Below the pieces are notes generated by a model. The model was not told the DNA's origin. It made no database searches and saw only the letters and a program-made list of their open reading frames with translations. Made by a program: the position numbers and the translations under genes. Shown here piece after piece: positions 11,891 to 22,649 of a stretch of 64,000 nt of DNA. Positions within the stretch are counted from its first letter, which is position 1; each line of letters starts with the position of its first letter. Source of the DNA: Camellia lanceoleosa (lineage: Eukaryota > Streptophyta > Magnoliopsida > Ericales > Theaceae); NCBI GenBank assembly GCA_025200525.1, contig CM045767.1, forward strand, positions 117,364,021 to 117,428,020, in the 5' to 3' direction.

Positions 11891-12144
11891 TGGGAAAATT
11901 ACATATACCCCCTCGAGGTTTGGCTAAATTACAAATACTCTCCTGAGGTTTGAGAAATTACAAATTCTCCCCTGAATGCTATATTTGCATAACAAATTAT
12001 GGGGTAATTTGTTATGAAATTTAAATCTCAGGAGACAAATTGTTATGAAAATACAAACCTTAGGGGGTGGGATGTAATTTCTGAAACCTCAGGGGGTATC
12101 TGTAATTTAGCCAAACCTCAAGGGAGGTATATATAATTTGCCCT
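11891..12144. mobile_element. Foldback MITE (GGGAAAATTA type)
   Basis: The left arm reads GGGAAAATTACATATACCCC and the right arm, reverse-complemented, reads GGGCAAATTATATATACCTC. The inverted similarity continues through GAGGTTTGGCTAAATTAC, giving arms of about 100 bp. Flanks TAAATTAAT and AAATTTAAT agree at 7 of 9 bases, suggesting a decayed Mutator-type duplication. Confidence 0.65.
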
Positions 12145-12280
12145 AAATTTAATTAGATTAGTTACAAAATTTCAAACACATGTATATTGCAGCACCCTTT
12201 AATTTTGAAAAACTACAATCAAATCATTTTGAATGGACATTTGTATAAAATTTATATGTATGTTAAAACTTTAGAATTTT

Positions 12281-12588
12281 GGAAAATTCTATGGTGTGCA
12301 CTTTTTTAAGTGTATGTCATATGCATCGTAGTATAAATTGATATAATTTTACTATAAAATTTTGTATCATCAACCATAAAATACATAATTTAATCATAAA
12401 TTAATGTAATAAAAAATGTCGTAACCAAGTTACAAATTTTTGTAACATCAATCACAAAATTATGAATATTTTATTACACTAATTTGTAATGAGGTTAAGC
12501 ATTTTGTACTTAATGTTATATAATTTTGTAATAAATTTACGTCAATTTATAATAAGATACATAGAGTGTGGACACCATAGATTTTCCC
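12281..12588. mobile_element. Foldback MITE (CTATGGTGTGCAC type)
   Basis: This 308-bp palindromic element has termini GGAAAATTCTATGGTGTGCA on the left and GGGAAAATCTATGGTGTCCA from the right. Inverted similarity extends inward through most of each arm. It is bordered by a 9-bp duplication TAGAATTTT / TAGAACTTT (8 of 9). A second member of the same family is the interrupted copy at 20550-21872. Confidence 0.75.
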
Positions 12589-13073
12589 TAGAACTTTTCC
12601 TTTTGTTGAGAGTATTTCTTGTGTATTATTTGAGCGTGGACCGTTGGATTAGTAGGTTCCACAAGACCAAATAATATAACTAATAGTTTTTTTTTGTGTG
12701 TGTGTGTGTGTGTTGCTCAAGTAGAATCTAATGCACTGAATACCATCTCTTAGTTATGTAGCTAAAAACTACACCAATAGTCACCTAAACACACATTTTA
12801 CATTCACAAAATGTAAAATATGTGCTTTTGGGAGGCCGGGGCTTAAATAATATATATATTTTTTTTTTTTTGATATTTTTTGTATGTTTAAATTCTAAAT
12901 TTCTAGCATTACAACATGGTTATCTGAGGTGAACTAATTATTAAAAAATTATTTAAAAGCTCTAAAACAATAAGTTCTAATAGCTCTAAATACACTGTAG
13001 TTTCAATTGATTTGATGTTTTGCTCTTTATTTTGTTCTAATAGCTCTCTTTTTAGTGATATGTATCACCCCTG
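12589..13073. other. Intergenic DNA with (TG)n
   Basis: This is the likely 3' flank and untranslated end of the minus-strand small gene. It contains a (TG)n microsatellite at 12695-12713 and T-rich runs near 12850. No other gene is seen. Confidence 0.4.
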
Positions 13074-14597
13074 CTAGTTATTATCACAGTTGGCAGCCGA
13101 GGCAGCGGTATCTTTTTTGGAAGAATCCAATAACAACTTTTGGATTCCTTGCCTTGTCTCCAATTCACTGCCTCTCTCCTCTCTGCTTTTTGCATAGGCC
13201 TCAAAGAACTCTTTGTTTTCTTTCTCCAGCTCCTTCCACACTAAAACACACATTACACGACATAATTAACAACCACTATACAGGGACTGGTTTGTATAAA
13301 TTCTAAGAAGTGATTAGGACTTATGTTAATTTGAGAGTTTGTGATAAATTATTTGATACAGTTTCTACTTATAATTTATTAGACAGAAACAACTTCAATA
13401 AGTTAGAAAAAAAGAATTGATTATTTAGAAATTAAAGGAGCACTTTTAGTTTTTGCTTTCTGATTATCAAATTTTAACTTAAAAAAATATCTACCAAACA
13501 GAGCCACGATGCTACATCCACTTAATTTGTCACACCTAAATGATCCCTAATGATGTGATATTGAAGTTAGACTCATAATGAAATGTTTGACAAATCAAAA
13601 TTTGATACTTGTCAGACACATTATTAGAGTGATTTTTAGGTATAATAAATTAAAGTGTCTTAAGCATTTATATTTGCATAGTTCTTAACTAACATCACAA
13701 AGTGTTAGTATTATAAATCGGAAATCAAAATAATAAGAATTGGTGTTAATATACACATAATTTACAAGCTTTTCTTAGTTATAGACCATATTATTAAAAT
13801 GAATATTGTTGCAATTTTCAAAGTTCTATTATTGTATGACTAAAAAAAATTTGAATAAAATTAGGACACATCATTTTCTATCGTCTACTAACAATAGGAG
13901 CAAGTCTCACAACATGTGATGATAGGAGATCTGTTCTTATTGTTACTAGGAGATAGAAAAATAGTGTATTTGTAGCACGACTCGAAAAAAATTTGTAGGC
14001 AGATGTCTGAACTTCTAATCTAAAAATTCTAATGCATACAGTCCAATTCTATTTTGTCATAGAATTTTGTCGTATACTTACAATAGGAGCAAGGCTCATA
14101 CCATGTGATGATGGGAGACCCGTTCTTAGTGTTTCTAGGAGATAGAAAAATAATGTGTTGGTAGCACAACTCGAAAAAAATTCTTAGGCAGACGTGTGAA
14201 CTTCTGATCTAAAAATTCTAATGCATAGAGTCTAATTCAATTTTGTGATAGAATTTTGTGCACATAAAATAAATAAATAAATAAATAAAAAAACCTCTTG
14301 TCAGTGTAAAATATGGAAGGTGAGTAGGTAGATAAAGATAACCTGTGGAAGTAATGATTGGTTGGATATTTGCGTGGTTGGAGAGAGCTTCCATGCACTC
14401 TTCTTTGCTCATCTTGAATATGATGCACTCTTCTATCAGGCGTTGTACCTGTTTCAATTACTCATCTCATCATCATCAATAACAATAACTACAAATCAAA
14501 AAGCAAAAACAAAATCAAAATCAAAAAAACAACCAACAACCGAAGCAAAGATTGTAGTTATTACCATACGGATATAGGAAGTAGAAGATTCACCCAT
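13074..14597 (-). CDS. Plant protein 1589 family small protein (101 aa)
   Basis: The gene has three coding exons on the minus strand: 14565-14597 (11 codons), 14343-14448 and 13074-13240, ending in TAG. All introns have GT-AG borders and the phases close to 306 nt (101 residues). Exon 1 gives MGESSTSYIRM. Exon 2 gives VQRLIEECIIFKMSKEECME followed by ALSNHANIQPIITST. Exon 3 gives VWKELEKENKEFFEAYAKSR and a short polar tail. This is the complete conserved core of the plant-specific family known as A_thal_3526 / 'plant protein of unknown function 1589'. The family has no established biochemical role. The sequence looks cytosolic or nuclear, with no signal peptide or membrane segment. The 1.1-kb second intron carries a tandem duplication. 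The reading is intact, so this is probably a working gene. The family assignment is from remembered motifs. Confidence 0.88.
13885..14262. repeat. Tandem duplication, ~190-bp unit, in intron 2 of the small gene
   Basis: Two adjacent units share an AACAATAGGAGCAAG-like start, the block CATGTGATGAT-GGAGA, AGGAGATAGAAAAATA, AGCAC-ACTCGAAAAAA, and a CTAAAAATTCTAATGCATA end. The second unit starts near 14079. Identity is high but not perfect. An (AAAT)n run follows at about 14270-14288. Confidence 0.75.
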
Positions 14598-15140
14598 GAT
14601 GAGTTCTCTTTGTTTTTGAGATACAAACTCTAATATATAACTATTATCTACAAAACCCTGTTTGGAATCCAAAATATGATCAATGAGAAGAGTTGAGAAG
14701 TAGAAGAGCCGAGAGGTTTTAGTGTTGCAAAAAGAAAGTTGAGGATGACGTGGCATAAAGAAGACAAGAAAAAATAATACTAAAGAAAGAAACAAAAGAA
14801 CGAGCAAGCAGAGAAATCGTTTTGATCATTGTCGTATTATCTACTAATAAAAAGAACAAAAATGCTACCGATCTTAAAAATTTTACCAAATATCTTACGT
14901 GAGACTCACATGGGACTCATATTGTGTGGATCCCATACCTATGTGAGACATTTAGTAGAAATTTTAATAAAATTTTTAGAATCTCTAATATTACTTTAAA
15001 AAGAAACAAACTCTTCTCTAATTTATTAAAGTGAGTTCAACGGTCTAGTCTAGACTCATAAACCTATCACGCAGTGGGTTTTATTTCGATAATATGGCAT
15101 CTTACTTTTTTAGATCATTGTGCGTAGATCATTTATAAAT
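14598..15140. other. Upstream region of the small gene
   Basis: This stretch should hold the 5' untranslated region and promoter of the minus-strand gene ending at 14597. Open frames here, including a hydrophobic one at 14496-14807, run through the predicted leader and are not credible proteins. No clear TATA box could be fixed. Confidence 0.35.
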
Positions 15141-16150
15141 ACGGTTTTAAAAAGTGACTGCAACCGTTACGTATATGTAACAGTTGTAGTGGTGGCCGCC
15201 ACCGGTTACAGTCGCTATAACGATGTGACGAAAATTCACATGTAACGGCTATTCCTGTGTTACGTAACGGCCGTAGCGGTACCGTAACAGCTGTAACGGT
15301 TCGTTATACATCGTTACACCCGTTTATAATATTTTGAATAACTTCATTTCCCAAAAAATAAATACATAAAATCTTACCAAAAAAAAAGAACAAATACTCA
15401 AGTGATCTAAGTCCAAAGAAAAAATCTTATATGAATTTATTTTCTTTATAATTTTTTTATAATTTTTATTTCATTACATTAGCATGTAAAATAAAAAAAT
15501 ATATAACCAATAGTTGTATTTATTTTTATAATCATTTTATTTAATATTTAATTATAAATAATTTTTATTTTGTTACTGTAATGTGTTGTCTAAAAAATAT
15601 CTTTAAAAAACTTAAAAATATTTTTTGTTTATGGCACAAATTTTATTTTTATAATCATTTCATTTAATACTTAATTGTAAATAATTTTATTCAGTTACTT
15701 GTAAAGTGTTGTCTAAAAAAATGCCTCAAAAAAAAATTTTTGTTCATGGCAAAATTTTTATTTTTATAATCATTTCATTTAATAATTGTGAATATTTTTT
15801 ATTCAATTAGTTCAGGTATTGGTCAAAAATAATTTATAGACATTTAAAATCAATTATTCTTAAAATCATTAACTATTGAAATAAAATGTAAAAAACTCTT
15901 TTTATAATGATTTGAAAACATGAAATATATTGGATCATATCTAAAAATTAACAAAAATTGATCAAAATCTATTTTAAACACTAATAAATGTGATTCTAGA
16001 AAAAAAATATATATATATATATGCGTATCGGTAAGTATTATTTAAATTGTGGGAAAAATAAAAATAAAATCACGGTTCCGGTTACTACAACCGTTACGCT
16101 ACGACCTTTATACCCCGCACCCACACCCGCAACCGTTTTTTGAAACCTTG
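15141..16150. mobile_element. Inverted-repeat DNA transposon, GC-rich ends (hAT-like or MULE-like)
   Basis: The left end reads ACGGTTTTAAAAA and the right end, reverse-complemented, CAAGGTTTCAAAAAACGG. Both are followed by alternating CCGTTACG/GTAACGG words (15160-15325 and 16070-16130). The identical direct repeat TTTATAAAT lies on both sides (15132-15140 and 16151-16159). The middle is AT-rich and non-coding. The terminal style is that of plant hAT MITEs, but the 9-bp duplication would also fit Mutator. Confidence 0.65.
15518..15815. repeat. Three tandem ~120-bp units inside the 15-16 kb element
   Basis: The phrase TTTTTATAATCATTTCATTT recurs at about 15526, 15649 and 15765. Each time it is followed by an AATTGTAAATA-like block and, in the first two units, by a TGTTGTCTAAAAAA block. 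Confidence 0.6.
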
Positions 16151-16177
16151 TTTATAAATTAAATTAAATTAGTTATA

Positions 16178-17150
16178 GGGTGAATTACATCAATAATCTC
16201 TGTAATTTGGAATATCATTTTGGTTCCTGACCTTTTAATTGTCATTCATCTGATCCTAAATTTTGAATCTCATTTCAAATAAAGACAATCGAAGACATTG
16301 TTGCTCCATTTCAAGGGCAAAATCGTCATACAACTTATTTTATGTCAATTAACTGATATATTATTTGAAATATAATAGCATTTTTCTTAATGAATAATGT
16401 TGTAACTTTTTTTGTTATAAAATTCTATTTAGTTTGGTCTTCAGAATCTAATTTAGGAAAAAATTTCTAAGAAATTAAAAATTAAATTGTTGAAAAAAAT
16501 TAAAAACACATCATTTTTATATAATTTTATATTTTGGGAGGGTATGAATAATTTTTTTAAATAATTTTTTTTTATATTTATTTTCGTTAAATTAGTTTTT
16601 ATTTTTTCAAAAATCAAACATAGCAACAATTTTGATGTCATTATTAAATCAATCCATTAAATCAAAAAATCTAAAACTAAAAACATTTCATATGTTAAAC
16701 ATATCAATTATATATTAAAAACCTAATAATCATCTATTACATAACCATCTAGAAATATGTGTTAACAACAAATATAACCATCTATTACATGATAACCATT
16801 CAAAGATATCAACAAAAACAATTACCTATTACATGATCATAATCCAAACGCATAGTAAAAATTAATTTGGTAAAAAAATAAAAATGTAAAAGATTTATCA
16901 TTTTTATAAAATTTTATCTTTGGTGAGTAGAAATAATTTTTTAAAATTTAAAAATAATTTTTTGACATTTATTTTTATCAAACTAGTTTATATTTTATCA
17001 AATTGATGACTTACTTTTGAAATGGTGTAAAAATGTCTTTAATTGTCTTTATTTGAAATAAGATTTAAAATCAAATATATCACAATTGAAAAGGTCAGAG
17101 ACTAAAGTGACAGTCTCAAACTATAAGACCGTTTTAGTGAAATTCACTCT
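16178..17150. mobile_element. MULE-type MITE with ~130-bp inverted repeats
   Basis: The left arm from 16178 reads GGGTGAATTACATCAATAAT. The right arm, reverse-complemented from 17150, reads AGAGTGAATTTCACTAAAAC. The arms align through CTGACCTTTTCAATTGTGAT-like and TCAAATAAAGACAAT segments. No coding region is present. It is related to the fragment at 9587-9786. Flanking duplication is not recognisable. Confidence 0.6.
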
Positions 17151-18874
17151 TATTCGCATTTTTTTTTCTCAAGAAATAGACGATCTATTTTTATGATTTT
17201 TTTTTTTTTAAACAAATATACTCAAAGCATGTGGTTATAATTATAGTATCAATCTATTTTTGTATAAATAATTCATGCATCAAATACCTATAAAATCAAT
17301 ACATATGATCATTGAAGTGAAGATCGTGGTGAGCCCACAAAACACGGGGAAAAGCTCGGTCCTAATAATAAATGGTAAATGAATTAGCTAGACTATCTCT
17401 CCTATTAATTCAATCTCTAAGTGATGTAGGGATCTCAAATAATTTATAAGATATTTTATATGGGTGTAATCCTTACACACACGTAAATTTGTATATATCT
17501 CACATTCATATAAGAAGTTTGGTAAAAAAATTTAATAGATTATTTGAGATTTATAGTATTTTTTTTTTAATCTCCACTATTGCAAAAGAAAAAAAAAAAT
17601 CAAAAATTTATACTATTGCATTACAGGAACTTTCACTTTTTTTTTTTTGATCGACAAAAGAGAAGTTTTGTTGATGGAAAACATAACGAGTATGATAATT
17701 TACATCAATAAAGAAGAGGGTGCAAAAAGCATTACAGGAACTTTCACTTATTGGTAGTATCTCATACTCTACTTCAACAAACCTTTAATGATTAGATTAG
17801 AGTATTAGAAAATGATTTTTAAAAAAAACAATTTATAAAATATCATTGGAAGGATGTGTTGGTTAGAAAACTACTCTTGAAAAAACAGTACCAATTATCA
17901 AATTTGCCACCATTTGACAATGATTTATCAAAAGTGTCACCATTTGACATTGAAAATTTGACATTGAAATGTCCTTATACCACACATGTTGAGGTCTGCA
18001 ATTTACAATCACAAGGAGACAATTTGTAAAGGTCGCATGCAGCTCTCAGAACATATACGTTTGAGTTCTATTTATGCTGTGTTTGGATTATTAGATTTCA
18101 ACAGGGATTTGAAAAAAGATAAAATAAAATTAAGAAAAAATTTAACATATATTTAATTCATATATATTTATATAATAAGGGAAGAAGGTTTTTGAATTTA
18201 TCCCAGAAACAATTGTCCTACTAGGATATTTTATATGGTTGAAAACATTTTTAAAAAAAAAAAAGAAAGAAAAAGAAATTTAGAAAGAACTGGAAGAAGA
18301 AAAAAAAGCTTTACAACACTCAATCGGTACTTTACATACCAATAACATAAAAATAAATTGTATGAAAAAACATATCTAACAATGCTTATTTTTATTTTTA
18401 TGTGAGGAACAGTCGTACGAAAAAACATATCTAATAATGCTTATTTTTATTTTTATGTGAGGAGCAGTCGCTTTCAAAATTAACAATATGGTTGAGGTTA
18501 AACATAAAAACAACAATAGTTTGATTAAGAAAATTACAGTGAACAACTTTAGTAAAAAAAAAGACAACAGAAATGTGCAAACCTGTCAATAGGAAGAAAA
18601 TTTTTGACAACTTTGTGGAACAATGAAATGAAAGTAAGGGAATAGAACATGTATATAGGTGCAGGGATGAAGTATTTTTAAAAAATATATATATATATAT
18701 ATATAATCGGGCAGTTAAATGAGAGAAGTTGTAGGCGTGGAACAATAAAAGGTGAGTGTCCAAGACTTGGAAAGTTAAACAACGGAGGTGTAAGTTTTTC
18801 ATAAAAATATAAGCCTAAAATCAACATTATAATGTTTACATTTTTTTAAATCAACTTATCAACTAAATCAAACA
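17151..18874. other. AT-rich intergenic DNA, with a short tandem duplication
   Basis: Apart from the retroposon tail at 17639-17728, I see no gene. A 56-bp tandem duplication lies at about 18363-18474 (two units with GAAAAAACATATCTAA and a GTGAGGA-CAGTCG end). Sequence near 18165-18235 resembles the 5' end of the downstream Helitron units. Confidence 0.45.
17639..17728 (-). mobile_element. 5'-truncated LINE-like retroposon tail
   Basis: A 90-bp insert beginning with a T11 run (a poly(A) tail on the minus strand, preceded there by TTTTGTCGATC) is flanked by a perfect 21-bp direct repeat starting GCATTACAGGAACTTTCAC (17618-17638 and 17729-17749). Long variable duplications plus poly(A) are the mark of LINE-type target-primed insertion. 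Confidence 0.7.
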
Positions 18875-20504
18875 TCTATATAATAAAGTAGAATAATTTT
18901 TGAATTTATCCTACACACATTTGTTCTATTAGGACATTTGGACGGTTCAGATCTATTCAAACGATAAAACAACGGCTGAGATATATTTTTCAAAAAATAT
19001 CCTACATATACATTTTCTATTTTCTCATTTTTCTCTCTTACTTTTTCCTTTTCTCTCCTATCCTTCTATAATCTCATGATCCCACCTTCCTCATTCTTTT
19101 CATTTTATTTTTTTATTTTCACCCATTTTTATTTTTCTCTCTATTTTTTTATTTTCTCATTTTTGTTCACTTATTTTTATTCATATTATATGGAAAAATC
19201 TGCAATCCCAAAATTAGTAGCCAGATTTTACTGTATGCAGTAGAGATTATATTAATGAATTTTTTAGCCCACAAATTAAATGAATTTGAACAATTAATTA
19301 TTATTTTTAAATATATTAAATACCTGATAGACTTCGTAAATTTAGACCTCATATGAATCTTCAACATCTATATAATAAAGCATGATGGTTTTTGAATTTA
19401 TCCTACACACATTTGTCCTACTAGGACATTTGAACGGCTTAGATATATTCAAATTATAAAACAACAGCTGAAGATATATTTTTTTAAAAATATCTTACAT
19501 GTACATTTTCTATTTTCCTTTTTCTCTCTCTTACTTTTTCCTTCTCTCCTATGTTTATATGATCCCATGATCCCACATTCCTCACTCTTTTATTTTTATT
19601 TTCTTCCATTTTTATTTTTCTCTCTATTTGTTTATTTTTTTATTTTCTCCTTTTTGTTCACTTATTTTTATTCATAATATTTGAAAAAGTCTGCAATCCC
19701 ATAATTAGGAGCCAGATTTTACTGTGTGTAGTAGAAATTATATTAATGAATTTTTTAGTCCACTAATTAAATGAATTGAACAATTAATTATTATTTTTAA
19801 ATATATTGAATACCTGATAGACTTCGTAAATTTAGACATCATATGAATTTTCAACATATTTTAATAAAGTAGGACGATTTTTGAATCTTCAACATATTTT
19901 TATCCTATTAAGACATATGGATGGTTCAGATCTGTTCAAATTATAAAATAATGGCTGAGATATATTTTTCCAAAAATGTTCTACATATAAATTTTTTACT
20001 TTCCTACTTCTCTCTCTCTCTTTCTTTTTCCTTTTCTCACACCCCTCCTTCCATGACCCCATGATCCCGCCTTCCTCTCTCTTTTCTTTTTATTTTTTTT
20101 TTATTTCCTCCCGTTTTTATTTTCCTTTCTATTTGTTTATTTTTTTAATTTTTTCCTTTTTGTTCAATATATTTTACACATATTTTCATACAAATGTATG
20201 TATGTCCGTAATACACTAGGACATTACGGGCATACATACAATTTTCATATAATTATATAAACAAAAGCAGTATTATATGTATGCCTGTTGAAATTGTATG
20301 TATGCTAGGCACATCTATCTATCTAGCTATATATTACATAAACAAAAGCGAGTTTTCGTTAGAAATTTTGTGAGAACTCCAAAATTTTATAATGAATTTG
20401 TGATTTTATCAAATAAAAAATAAATTTAAATAGTATTTGGATTACAATTATATTTTAATCCTAATATTATTTATATCGTGCCTTCAGGCACGGACATACG
20501 CTAG
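18875..20504 (+). mobile_element. Non-autonomous Helitron with tandem 5' ends
   Basis: The left end reads TCTATATAATAAAG after an A. The right end has a perfect hairpin GTGCC-TTCA-GGCAC (20478-20491), 9 bases later CTAG at 20501-20504, then T. TC at the 5' end, a CTRR 3' end preceded by a short hairpin, insertion between A and T, and no target duplication are the defining Helitron signs. The 5' segment is repeated: near-identical units begin at 18875 and 19367 and a third, more diverged one begins near 19858, giving a period of about 492 bp. No RepHel coding sequence is present. Confidence 0.78.
20477..20504 (+). terminator. Helitron 3' terminal hairpin and CTAG end
   Basis: The stem CGTGCC/GGCACG encloses a TTCA loop, followed by GACATACG and CTAG. 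In Helitrons this hairpin signals the end of rolling-circle transfer. Confidence 0.75.
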
Positions 20505-20578
20505 TATATATATATTTTAAATCTCTATCCAATTTTATGATATAAACACGGAAAACCCTATGGTATATGCACCCTACT

Positions 20579-21507
20579 AAGAATGGCAATGGGGCGGGGC
20601 GGGGCCGGGGATCACCTTCCCGGTCCTCGATCGCCGACGCTACAAACTTCCCCGGTCCCGGCCCCGATCCCCGGCAGGGAACCCCTCACCCCCCTCGGTC
20701 CCGCTCCCAACGGGGATCGGGTTTCCCCGACCCCGAAAAATCCCCATAACTCTCTCTCTCTTTGTTTAGCTTTCTCTCTCAATAACAAATCATCATCAAC
20801 AACATCATCGATCATCAACATCATTTTTATCAACAAGAACATCATTAACGGCAACATCATAAAAAATATATATATATAAATAGAGACAGATCTGGCGATG
20901 GATCTTCTCAAATCTATCATGGCAGAGGAAGGAAGAGGCGAAAGGTGACAGCGAAAAAGAAGGAGCCGACGGAGGACGAGGCCTGGCGGAGGAGGAGTCG
21001 ACGGAGGACGAGGCCGGGAGAGGCAATGGGAGGAGGCCGCGAGAGGCGACAGAGAAGGAAAACGAGGGGACGAAGGAGGAGGCGGTAGTGGCCTGGAGGA
21101 GGAAGAGGCGGTGATGACCTGGAGGAGCCGACTGCGTCTGTGTGGAGAGAAGAGAGAGAGAGTGTGTAAGACAGTGTAAGAGAGAAAGAGTGTAAGAGAG
21201 TGTAGACCATCCCAAACATATATATATATATAATATTTAAAGAGAGAGGAGCTATTGTGTTCAACCAAACCAAACCCTAAACATATATATATATATAATA
21301 TAAATCTAGGCTAACCAGGACGGGGGGCCGGTCTGGGGCCGGGCCAGGGATGAAATATATATCACTGTCCCCGGCCCAGATGTCACCAAGGATTTATTTT
21401 TGAATACCATCCCCGGCCCGTCGAGGATATTTTTGGAGGAAAAACCACTATTATGGGGGACGGGGGGTCGGGTCCCCATCAGGCCAGGTTCAAATTGTCA
21501 TCCCTAT
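20579..21507. mobile_element. GC-rich hAT-like non-autonomous element
   Basis: The ends read AAGAATGGCAATGGGGCGGG on the left and ATAGGGATGACAATTTGAAC from the right, followed inwards by GGGGCCGGG / CCCCGGCCC blocks. This is a familiar plant hAT terminus style. An exact 8-bp duplication ACCCTACT flanks it (20571-20578 and 21508-21515). The interior is purine-biased, with (TA)n runs near 20866, 21220 and 21283. The long minus-strand frame across it (20612-21268) is low complexity, and I do not believe it is a protein. Confidence 0.75.
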
Positions 21508-21654
21508 ACCCTACTACAAATTAGTGTAACTTTACCATAAAATTTTATAACATTAACCACAAAATGTGTAATTTTGCCACATATTGGCAAAACAAAAAAT
21601 GTCGTTACCAAGTCACAAACTTCCGTAACATGAACTATAAAATTGTGAACATTT

Positions 21655-21825
21655 TGTTATGCTAATTTGTGATCAAATTACGCATTTTGTGATTGATGTT
21701 ATAAAATTTTATGATAAAATTACACCAAATTGTAAACAATTTTTTACACTAATTTGTGGTGAAATTACCCATTTTGTGATTAATATTACAAAATTTTATG
21801 ATAAAATTATGTCAAATTATGATAA
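21655..21825. repeat. Tandem ~75-bp units in the foldback arm
   Basis: Two consecutive units carry CTAATTTGTG, then AAATTAC-CATTTTGTGATT, then AAATTTTATGATAAAATTA. The units start near 21660 and 21747. Confidence 0.6.
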
Positions 21826-21872
21826 GATGCATATGGTATGCACCCTAAAAGGTGCACACCATAAACTTTCCC

Positions 21873-22393
21873 AACAAACATAACCTTAATTTGATTTTTT
21901 ATACGACATGAATGATTCCATGTGTTACACGAGTTTGAATTACTTGAATTTAGAGTTTTAATTTTAATTATAAAGTCAGAAAACACAAAATCCGATAAAT
22001 TTAAAAAATGCAAGGTCGAGATGAAAGACAGATAGAAATTTTCTTAAGAGAAAAATAAATGGAGAGAATTGACAATTATTAAGGGTAATAGGTAATTATT
22101 TTACAAGTCCGCACAATCCAAACTTTCAATGTTTAATTGAACAAATGAGATTTCTTCAATTTCTACTTCGAAATTATAACTCCAAAATTTAGTAGGTTCA
22201 TATTCGTGTTATATGATGTCCATTAACATATAAGATATTACATTAGATAATGTTTAAATAAGTAATGAAATATAAATATAATTTTATACAAAATTTTCAT
22301 ACAAAAAAATGTGATCCTTTATTCTTCTTTCATTTCCAATTAAAATATCTTTCATTATGATTTATAATTTAACATTACCATTGTCATGTCATT
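21873..22393. other. AT-rich intergenic DNA
   Basis: No open frame, terminal repeat or other feature is recognisable between the foldback element and the Copia element. The sequence ends in the TCATT target copy at 22389-22393. Confidence 0.4.
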
Positions 22394-22608
22394 TGTTATC
22401 CAAAAGACAACCTAAGAGGATGAGTGAATTAGGTTTTTACAATTAAAAAGTAATAATATCCTAATAAAAATTATGACTAGCACAATAGATAAATGTAGTT
22501 AATGAAATAAAAATAACTAAAACAAGTATTTTAACAACTATGTCAGTTAATGATTTTAGTATAGTGAAAATGTGAAATATAGCTACAACAATTTAAATAA
22601 AATAAAGA

Positions 22609-22649
<41 letters not shown>

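Larger units (their letters stand above)
20550..21872. mobile_element. Foldback MITE interrupted by a hAT-like insertion
   Basis: The left piece (20550-20578) reads GGAAAACCCTATGGTATATG. The right piece (21508-21872) ends, reverse-complemented, GGGAAAGTTTATGGTGTGCA. Together they form a member of the same palindromic family as 12281-12588. Internal arms carry repeats of AAATTTTATGATAAAATTA and ATTTTGTGATTGATGTTA-like words. The element is split by the insertion at 20579-21507. Confidence 0.7.

Noticed and set aside
14496..14807. Hydrophobic 103-residue minus-strand frame resembling a signal peptide
   Set aside because: It overlaps the leader and first exon of the plant 1589-type gene. The credible start is the downstream ATG at 14597, which continues into spliced, conserved exons.
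20612..21268. 218-residue minus-strand open frame, the longest outside retroelements
   Set aside because: It runs through the hAT-like element and reads as Ser/Pro/Leu-rich low-complexity sequence in three overlapping frames. It contains (TA)n-derived YIYIY tracts and no recognisable domain.
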